A DNA stretch of 12,524 bases from positions 1 through 12,524 of the forward strand of contig CAMDOJ010000035.1 of the NCBI GenBank assembly GCA_945903555.1, given 5' to 3'. Source of the stretch: Chthoniobacter flavus (lineage in GTDB: Bacteria > Verrucomicrobiota > Verrucomicrobiia > Chthoniobacterales > Terrimicrobiaceae). The number at the start of each line of letters is the position of its first letter. The stretch's first letter is position 1. The translations under genes were made by a program, and so were the position numbers. Of this stretch, positions 7,298-12,524 are shown piece after piece. The notes under the pieces are model-generated. The model did no database searches. It saw only the letters and a list, made by a program, of their open reading frames with translations, and was not told where the DNA came from.

Positions 7298-8746
7298 TTA
7301 AAAAATATCCGCACGAAGATCGAGGAAGGCACGGCCTAAGTGGTCGATGACGTCGCTCGCGGTGAGCGATTCCTGCGAAACAGTATTGTCTCGGATGGCT
7401 AATTCAGCTGCGCGGCCGCAGATCCAAGCCGCAAGTCGAGCGGATTCTGTGATGGCCCTGCCTTGTGCGACCAGGGCGGCGGAGACCCCCGTGAGCACAT
7501 CACCCATTCCGCCGCTGGCCATTCCAGAGTGGCCGGTGGTATTGAAGGCAATGGGGGTTTTCTTATTTCCGACGAGTGTTCTCGAGCCCTTGAGAAGAAG
7601 AGTGACTGGATACTCGGAAACAAAATCGGACAACCACTGCCGGCGGTTGCGGCCTTTGCGCGGATACAGCCTTTCCATCTCCAACGGATGCGGCGTGAGC
7701 AACCTTGGGCCTGCGTTTTCATGGAGAAACTCCATTTGACCAGCAAGCGCATTCAACGCATCGGCATCCACAACGCACGGCGTGGAGGATTGTCTTAAAA
7801 AGTCACAGGTCATTTCATCTCTCTCCCTTCCGAGCCCAGGCCCGATGCCAAAGGCATCCCAATTCTCGTTCAAGAGAACGCGGAAATCATCTAACGAGCG
7901 GACCATCACCTCTGGGATCACGCTAGCTGAAAGTGTGGCGACGCAATCGGGCGGAACGACAAGGGTGACAAGGCCAGCACCCGCTTTGACTGCAGCAACC
8001 GAACAAAGTCGGGCTGCGCCTGGATAGCTCCGCGAGCCAGCAAGGATAGCGACGCGGCCGCACATGCCCTTGTGCCTATCGAAAGACCGAGGCGGCATGG
8101 AGAGAATCTTTGGGGTGAGAGTTTCTGCCAAATCCGATTCCGCCGGTGCGCGTAGGGCGGGAAGGTCAGCGATGGCAAGGCGACCGACGAAATCCGTTGC
8201 GTGATCAGCCACGAGGAAGGATTTCACAAACGCCATCGCCATCGTGGCATCCGCCTTCACGCAGGGATCGGTGACCGTCTCTTCACGGAGTCCACTTGGT
8301 AAATCTGCAGCAAGGACCCACGCAGCATGGTGCTCGCGAAGATCGTTGATGCGATGGATGGCGGAGGCAACGGGTTCACGCAGATCGCCCTTCATTCCGA
8401 TGCCAAGAATTCCATCTAGGACGACCAGTGGTCGTGTTTGGCCGAGGATGCTGCTCGGTATCCGAGAGAGTTGGTTCGCTGTTAGCGGTGCCAAGTGGTC
8501 GTGTGGGAAAACCGAATCCAATACGATACTCCAGCCTCCAGTCGCAAGATAACGGGCGGCAACAAGGGCGTCGCCACCGTTGTGACCCTTACCAAAAAAA
8601 ACGCGGCATGTGCCGGGTGTCGGATGAAACTGGCGAACTAATTCTGCCAACTGGCGACCCGCATGCTCCATGAGTTCTTCCGCCGTGTGCCCCTCCGCAA
8701 AGGCGGTGGCCTCCGCTTCGAGCATCTGGGCGGTGGAGAGAATCAT
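7298..8746 (-). CDS. nnr: Bifunctional NAD(P)H-hydrate repair enzyme (epimerase + dehydratase)
   Basis: It repairs NADHX and NADPHX, hydrated cofactors formed by heat, acid or side reactions. The N-terminal epimerase interconverts R and S forms and the C-terminal kinase-fold dehydratase restores NAD(P)H using ADP or ATP. In 482 residues the epimerase half (1-215) shows GKGHNGGD (52-59), VLDGILGIG (109-117) and ADLPSG (147-152). The dehydratase half (about 220-475) shows HKGMCGRVAILAGS (225-238), GIGPGLG (300-306), DADALNAL (327-334), TPHPLEMERL (351-360) and GMASGGMGDVLTG (408-420), with likely catalytic D416. Both halves look complete. It is the last gene of the phosphatase-grpE-dnaJ block. 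Its TGAGGT Shine-Dalgarno overlaps the dnaJ stop codon 4 nt upstream, so it is translationally coupled. A stress-linked role fits the neighbours. It converges on pyk with a 13-nt gap. Confidence 0.96.
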   Translation of the reverse strand: MILSTAQMLEAEATAFAEGHTAEELMEHAGRQLAELVRQFHPTPGTCRVFFGKGHNGGDALVAARYLATGGWSIVLDSVFPHDHLAPLTANQLSRIPSSILGQTRPLVVLDGILGIGMKGDLREPVASAIHRINDLREHHAAWVLAADLPSGLREETVTDPCVKADATMAMAFVKSFLVADHATDFVGRLAIADLPALRAPAESDLAETLTPKILSMPPRSFDRHKGMCGRVAILAGSRSYPGAARLCSVAAVKAGAGLVTLVVPPDCVATLSASVIPEVMVRSLDDFRVLLNENWDAFGIGPGLGRERDEMTCDFLRQSSTPCVVDADALNALAGQMEFLHENAGPRLLTPHPLEMERLYPRKGRNRRQWLSDFVSEYPVTLLLKGSRTLVGNKKTPIAFNTTGHSGMASGGMGDVLTGVSAALVAQGRAITESARLAAWICGRAAELAIRDNTVSQESLTASDVIDHLGRAFLDLRADIF

Positions 8747-8750
8747 GACC

Positions 8751-9905
8751 TCAGGTAAAAAACGATTTTATGCGATCGTAGAACCCTTTGTTTATCGGAT
8801 TGTTTTCTTCCCCGCAAAGTTCAGCGAAGGCTTGTAGGGCCTCACGCTGATCGGGGTTTAAGCGAGTGGGAACCTCGACCTGAACGCAGGTGAGTATGTC
8901 GCCCTTTGCCAAACCCTGAAGGGCAGGCATGCCCAAACTGCGGATACGGAAGGTCGATGCGCTCTGTGTTCCAGCTGGGATTTTCAAGGTCACCGTACCT
9001 TCGAGTGTGGGCACCTCGATCTCGCCGCCGAGTGCGGCTGTGGAGAAGGGGATCGGCACCTCACAGCTCAGATCCATTCCATTACGGGTAAAAACCTCGT
9101 GTTCCTTGATGTGAACCACCACGTAGAGATCGCCAGACGGTCCACCGCGCAATCCCGCTTCGCCACCGCCGGTGCTTCGAAGACGGGACTCACTGTCGAT
9201 GCCAGGTGGAATTTTGATTTTAACGCGGCTGGTTTTTTCGACGCGACCATCGCCCTGACACGAGGAGCATGGTTTTTCGATTATTCTTCCGCTGCCGTGG
9301 CATGCGGGGCAGGTCTGAGCAACTTGGAAGAAGCCACGCGCGACAGCCACTTGGCCGCGTCCGCGGCAAGTCGGGCAGGTGACAGCTTTAGATCCTTTTT
9401 GTGCCCCGCTTCCTCCGCAGGGTTCGCAGCCATCGAGTTTACGAATTTCAATTTCCTTTTCGCAACCCTTTGCCGCCTCTTCCAGTGTGATCTGCAAATC
9501 GTAACGAAGATCGGATCCGCGCTGACGCCCGGAAGAATCCACCCCGCCCCCAGCACCGCCAAAAAATTGTTCAAAAATTCCGCCTCCCCCGCCTGCGCCA
9601 TTGAAAACCTCGCGGAAGAGATCGAAGGGGTCGTGGAATCCACCGCCAGCGCCGCCCCCGCCTCCGCTCATGCCGCCTTGAAATGCGGCGTGTCCGTAGC
9701 GATCGTAGGCGGCCCGTTTCGACGAGTCGCTTAGAACCTCGTAGGCCTCGCCTAATTCCTTGAACTTGTCTTCCGCCTCGGCGTTGTCGGGATTTTTATC
9801 CGGATGAAACTTAACCGCCAGCTTGCGGTAACTGCGCTTGATCTCATCGTCGGACGATGATTTCTCAACACAGAGGATTTCGTAGTAATCGCGCTTACGA
9901 CTCAT
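8751..9905 (-). CDS. dnaJ: Chaperone protein DnaJ (Hsp40, class A)
   Basis: DnaJ delivers unfolded clients to DnaK and stimulates its ATPase. The 384 residues show the whole class A layout. The J domain is 5-72 with HPD at 34-36. A Gly/Phe-rich linker follows at about 78-122. Four zinc-binding repeats begin at C160, C177, C199 and C213 (CEPCGGSG, CPTCRGRG, CPACHGSG, CSSCQGDG). The C-terminal client-binding domains run to about 350, and the protein ends in the usual Lys/Phe-rich segment. Helix I of the J domain reads EILCVEK, so Cys12 replaces the usual Gly of the ILGV motif. The start ATG overlaps the grpE stop as ATGA (9905-9902) and has no Shine-Dalgarno of its own, which implies translational coupling. 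dnaK is not in the window. Confidence 0.98.
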   Translation of the reverse strand: MSRKRDYYEILCVEKSSSDDEIKRSYRKLAVKFHPDKNPDNAEAEDKFKELGEAYEVLSDSSKRAAYDRYGHAAFQGGMSGGGGGAGGGFHDPFDLFREVFNGAGGGGGIFEQFFGGAGGGVDSSGRQRGSDLRYDLQITLEEAAKGCEKEIEIRKLDGCEPCGGSGAQKGSKAVTCPTCRGRGQVAVARGFFQVAQTCPACHGSGRIIEKPCSSCQGDGRVEKTSRVKIKIPPGIDSESRLRSTGGGEAGLRGGPSGDLYVVVHIKEHEVFTRNGMDLSCEVPIPFSTAALGGEIEVPTLEGTVTLKIPAGTQSASTFRIRSLGMPALQGLAKGDILTCVQVEVPTRLNPDQREALQAFAELCGEENNPINKGFYDRIKSFFT

Positions 9906-10438
9906 GTTTGTGGGCCTTTGGAAACGATCACGGACGAGGCACGGATCAGGCGGTCTTTGAGGTTGTAACCTTTGCGAACCTGACGAATGACTTGGCCTTC
10001 CGGTATATCGGCACTGAATTCCTGTGCGACGGCGTCATGCTTCTTGGGATCAAAAATCTCGCCCTCGGTTTTGACTTCTTCGAGGCCTTGACTGCGGATG
10101 AATTCCTGAAGTTGTTTTTGCACCATCGACATGCCGAGAAGTACAGACGCTGCGTCTGGAGCGGTTTTGGCCGCATCCAGACCAAGTTCAAAGTTGTCCA
10201 GAACGGGAAGAAGTTTTTCGAGCAGTCCGTTGTTGGCGTAGCGGATGGCATCCTCTTTTTCGCGGAGCGAGCGTTTCCGAAAATTATCCAAATCGGCCCG
10301 CGCGCGAAGGGCGAGGTCTTTCAGTTTGGCAGCCTCGGATTCAAAATCGACCTCGGCGATTTCGGTGTTGCTGGAGGCCTTTGCGGCTGACTCCTCAGAC
10401 TCGTTGTCGAGGGGATAGGATTCTGGTGAATGATTCAT
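9902..10438 (-). CDS. grpE: Nucleotide exchange factor GrpE
   Basis: GrpE releases ADP from DnaK and so resets the chaperone cycle; it can also act as a thermosensor. The 178 residues begin with a poorly conserved acidic tail (1-35). A long coiled-coil helix follows (36-75, including the RARADLDNFRKRSLREKED pattern). The core contains LLPVLDNFELGLDAA (76-90) and the GMSMVQKQLQEFI helix (102-114). The beta-wing contains IFDPKKHDAVAQE (128-140) and ends GYNLKDRLIRASSVIVSKG (157-175), the family signature. Its ATG overlaps the stop of the upstream phosphatase gene (ATGA, 10438-10435), and its own stop overlaps dnaJ in the same way. No independent Shine-Dalgarno is visible. Confidence 0.97.
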   Translation of the reverse strand: MNHSPESYPLDNESEESAAKASSNTEIAEVDFESEAAKLKDLALRARADLDNFRKRSLREKEDAIRYANNGLLEKLLPVLDNFELGLDAAKTAPDAASVLLGMSMVQKQLQEFIRSQGLEEVKTEGEIFDPKKHDAVAQEFSADIPEGQVIRQVRKGYNLKDRLIRASSVIVSKGPQT

Positions 10439-11844
10439 TTTTTTGATATAGCAATAAGAGTGATGTCGTCGTGTTTCAGGTCAGTGGCGGTAAAGTTTCT
10501 GACTTCTCCCGCGACGTAATTTACGACCTGAGCGGCTCCCTGCGGGGCCGTGGACTGCAGGGCCTCAATCAACCTTTCAACGCCATATTCAAGACCCTGA
10601 TGGTTCAATGATTCCGTAGCGCCGTCGGTGTAGAGCAGGATGCAGTCACCAGTTTCCATCTCGAAACTCAAATCGGTGCAAACTCTATTGAAGACCTCGC
10701 CGCTGTCAATGCCGAGCGCCATGCCTTTCGGGCTGAGTTTTTCGACCTGACCCGTTGCAGCGCGATAAAGCAGTGGGGCATCGTGTCCTGCGCGCGCCAT
10801 TTCCACCCGTCCGCTTGTGGAATCTAAAATCAAATAGGCCATGCTGATAAACATGTCTTCTTTGATGTCGGGGTAAAGTTGGCAATTCACCCGTCGAAGG
10901 ACATCTGATGCCAAGGGAGACTCGATAGCCTCACGGCGCAACACCCCTCGGCACATCGCTGTAATAAGCGAAGCCGGGATACCCTTTCCTGAAACGTCGG
11001 CGATGGCGACACCGAGACGATTTGTGGTTAACGGAATGTAATCAAAATAATCCCCGCTCACGTGACGCGCGGCGATGCTCAAGGCACTGAATTCATAGCC
11101 ATCAAAAACAGGAGCCTCGGATGGAAGAAGAAACCGTTGGATGTCCCTCGCGATTTCCAAGTCGCGTTCGAGAAGTTTTTTTTCAGCGGCCTCCAAATAA
11201 ATTGCCTCGTTGTAGAGGGCGAAAGCGCTTTGCTCGGCGATAGCACGAAAGACTTTGAGGTCGGCCTCGGCGAAAGCGACGCTTTCATCACCGTTCGCCA
11301 CGGCAAGGACACCAAGGATTTTGTGTCGATAAATGAGCGGCCCCACAATGGCCGAGTTGGACTTTCCGGCGGAAAACTCGCCAGCGCTGGCAATGTGGAA
11401 CTGACCGCTCAGCCAGCACTCGCCGATGAGGCCTTCGCCCGAGACGGCGGGCTGGAGTTGCTGGTAGCTATCGCGCGAGCCCTGCTTGTTGGTCGACTGG
11501 CTTTGTATGTGCTCTGGTATCGTCACGAAGGGGGGGCATCCCGGCATGATGAAAGATGGCGTGAGTGCGGTGCAGTCCTTGTTTGCGAGATACAGGGCCC
11601 CTGAGGCTCCATCTGTGATTCGGACAGCGCTCTCGACAATGAGTCTGTGCAGCTCGGAGCTTCTTACGCCCTCGGAAAAAGCGGCTCCGATCCCATGAAG
11701 AAAGTCAAAGACGTGATCCTCCTCGGCCTCCAGTTCCGAAAGTCGCCTCTCCAGTTCGCGGGAATACTTTCTTGCGCGCACCATGAAATAAACAAGAGCG
11801 ACAAGAGCAGCAACAAAGAGAGCGAGGTTAATAAATGTCCACAT
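10435..11844 (-). CDS. Membrane-anchored GAF-domain SpoIIE/RsbU-type serine phosphatase
   Basis: The 469 residues start with one membrane helix (about 4-22), then a charged coiled-coil linker (27-45). A GAF-like sensory domain spans about 48-212. An ERDLEIARDIQRFLLPS linker helix (226-242), typical of RsbU-family phosphatases, comes next, then a PP2C/SpoIIE domain (about 250-468). Metal-binding residues lie in GDYFD (264-268), ADVSGKGIPA (282-291), YTDGATE (405-411) and HDD (458-460). RAGHDAPLLY (351-360) is also typical. Such enzymes dephosphorylate STAS-domain anti-anti-sigma factors and so free a partner-switching sigma factor; the real substrate is unknown. No STAS or anti-sigma kinase gene lies in the window. 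It is the first gene of the block with grpE, dnaJ and nnr. No strong Shine-Dalgarno precedes the ATG. Confidence 0.93.
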   Translation of the reverse strand: MWTFINLALFVAALVALVYFMVRARKYSRELERRLSELEAEEDHVFDFLHGIGAAFSEGVRSSELHRLIVESAVRITDGASGALYLANKDCTALTPSFIMPGCPPFVTIPEHIQSQSTNKQGSRDSYQQLQPAVSGEGLIGECWLSGQFHIASAGEFSAGKSNSAIVGPLIYRHKILGVLAVANGDESVAFAEADLKVFRAIAEQSAFALYNEAIYLEAAEKKLLERDLEIARDIQRFLLPSEAPVFDGYEFSALSIAARHVSGDYFDYIPLTTNRLGVAIADVSGKGIPASLITAMCRGVLRREAIESPLASDVLRRVNCQLYPDIKEDMFISMAYLILDSTSGRVEMARAGHDAPLLYRAATGQVEKLSPKGMALGIDSGEVFNRVCTDLSFEMETGDCILLYTDGATESLNHQGLEYGVERLIEALQSTAPQGAAQVVNYVAGEVRNFTATDLKHDDITLIAISKK

Positions 11845-11888
11845 GGAAACCGAAGTGGCCTAGCTTTCCGAATCCGCCGCCCACAGGC

Positions 11889-11918
11889 AAGATAGATTAA
11901 ACAAAATCCCAATTTGAA
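11889..11918 (-). promoter_or_regulatory. Weak candidate promoter of the phosphatase-grpE-dnaJ-nnr operon
   Basis: On the minus strand TTCAAA (11918-11913) and TATCTT (11894-11889) are 18 bp apart, placing a start near 11882 and a leader of about 38 nt. Both boxes are imperfect. No CIRCE inverted repeat or clear heat-shock sigma promoter was found in the upstream region. Confidence 0.3.
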
Positions 11919-12380
11919 TCACCATCGGTAAACGTGGCGATTGTTTTAAAAAGGGTATCAACTTTAGGATCCCAGCGCTTCCGAGGCTAATACCGAAGCT
12001 GAATGCTTTTTGACTCATTCTGTAGCAGCGGTCTGCGACCGTCGAGGGGCAACGATTCGGTGCTCATAGAGACGCCGCTACAAGTGAAAACGGTTCGTTA
12101 AAATTTAAAAATTAGCACCCATTGGTATAACAGAAAAATGACAAACCGAAGTTAGTCGGTGATAAAGTTGTGGGGGCGTAGAGGGGCTTGATGCCTCATT
12201 TTCACGATGCCTTGTAAAAAATGGAAACGAATGCAGATATTGTCGATGGAGGGGAGCTTATCTATCCACCATCCTTGTGTGGACACGAGAATGGCAACAA
12301 CAAAGTGGGACTCTTTGAAAAGAAGCGAGCGTCCCCAAGGCAATGGGGTGGATCAATCCCAGCGGGGATGGGGTGGCTTT
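11919..12380. other. Gene-free interval with a REP-like element
   Basis: This stretch separates the phosphatase operon from the OmpA-family gene. The only strong structure in it is the palindromic element at 12021-12082. Small open frames here lack Shine-Dalgarno sequences and recognisable composition. The right part holds the 3' untranslated region of the OmpA-family gene, with two copies of ATGGGGTGG (12343-12351 and 12368-12376) and short GC-rich stems but no clear terminator. Confidence 0.6.
12021..12082. repeat. REP/MITE-like palindromic element
   Basis: The element is bounded by inverted ends: TGTAGCAGCG (12021-12030) matches the reverse complement of CGCCGCTACA (12073-12082) at nine of ten positions. 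Inside, CGGTC-TGC-GACCG (12029-12041) is a perfect hairpin. A second imperfect hairpin, CGG..CTC-ATA-GAG..CCG, lies at about 12058-12077. This two-hairpin form resembles dispersed extragenic palindromes mobilised by REP-associated transposases. Only one copy is in the window, so its repetitive nature is inference. Confidence 0.55.
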
Positions 12381-12524
12381 TTACTTAACTACGCCGAATT
12401 CAGCGCGGCGGTTGAGGGCCCAGGCTTGCTCGGTGCTCGATGGATCGGCGGGCATTTCGCTGCCGAAGCTGACCGTTTGGATGAGGTCGGCATTCACCCC
12501 AGAATCGATGAGTGACTGGCGAAC
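12381..12524 (-). CDS. OmpA/Pal-family protein, C-terminal fragment (runs off the right edge)
   Basis: The minus strand is open from the window edge to a TAA at 12383-12381, giving the last 47 residues of a longer protein. It reads VRQSLIDSGV, then IQTVSFGSEMPADP, and near the end AWALNRRAEF followed by GVVK. These are the final helix-strand segments of the OmpA-like peptidoglycan-binding domain (PF00691). The NRR motif contains an arginine that contacts the diaminopimelate of the cell wall. The protein is probably a peptidoglycan-associated lipoprotein or an OmpA-type porin that tethers the outer membrane to the wall. Its start, signal peptide and full length are outside the window. Only the partial status limits the call; the domain match is clear by eye. 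Confidence 0.88.
   Translation of the reverse strand, partial: VRQSLIDSGVNADLIQTVSFGSEMPADPSSTEQAWALNRRAEFGVVK

Noticed and set aside
9099..9734. 211-codon plus-strand open frame opposite dnaJ
   Set aside because: It is antisense to a complete, motif-rich dnaJ; its Ala/Ser-rich product is a shadow of the Gly-rich and zinc-finger codons.
12112..12138. Possible CIRCE heat-shock element (TTAGCACCC half-site)
   Set aside because: The first half resembles TTAGCACTC, but the inverted second half GAGTGCTAA is absent at the required distance.
12152..12343. 63-codon minus-strand open frame downstream of the OmpA-family gene
   Set aside because: No Shine-Dalgarno, no family resemblance and no hydrophobic or structural pattern that supports a real protein.
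12207..12515. 102-codon plus-strand open frame near the right edge
   Set aside because: Its second half is antisense to the OmpA-family domain, which is recognisable on the minus strand.

Overview
This 12.5 kb window is an ordinary chromosomal stretch of a Gram-negative bacterium. An OmpA/Pal-type outer-membrane protein at the right edge and a phosphopantetheinyl transferase support that. No CRISPR array, insertion sequence, phage gene or secretion cluster is visible. The best taxonomic guess is the Verrucomicrobiota/PVC group. It rests on the small coiled-coil plus winged-helix protein, the pyruvate kinase active-site variants, the TMTC-like membrane/TPR protein and the SpoIIE phosphatase preceding grpE. 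This is inference from family resemblance, not a placement.

Layout from left to right. A minus-strand tRNA-Val(TAC) has a good sigma-70 promoter. A minus-strand gene for a small putative DNA-binding protein ends at a stem-loop terminator. A plus-strand Sfp-type 4'-phosphopantetheinyl transferase converges on a minus-strand polytopic GT-C/TMTC-like membrane protein with four C-terminal TPRs. uvrB diverges from that gene across an intergenic region carrying a 13-bp tandem repeat, and is followed by tRNA-Leu(GAG) with a strong terminator. Pyruvate kinase (plus strand) then converges on a minus-strand four-gene block.

The block, in transcription order, is a membrane-anchored GAF-SpoIIE serine phosphatase, grpE, dnaJ and the bifunctional NAD(P)H-hydrate repair enzyme nnr. 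The first two junctions are 4-nt ATGA overlaps and the third is a 4-nt gap, so the genes are almost certainly co-transcribed and translationally coupled. It joins a signalling phosphatase to two DnaK co-chaperones and a metabolite-repair enzyme, suggesting a stress or proteostasis unit. dnaK and hrcA are not in the window.

The last ~680 bp hold a gene-free stretch with a REP/MITE-like palindromic element, then the 3' end of an OmpA/Pal-family gene running off the right edge. No clearly new system is present. The points most worth a second look are the SpoIIE-grpE-dnaJ-nnr operon, a roughly 40-residue insertion in UvrB, the TMTC-like protein, the small winged-helix protein with a palindrome upstream, and the REP-like element.
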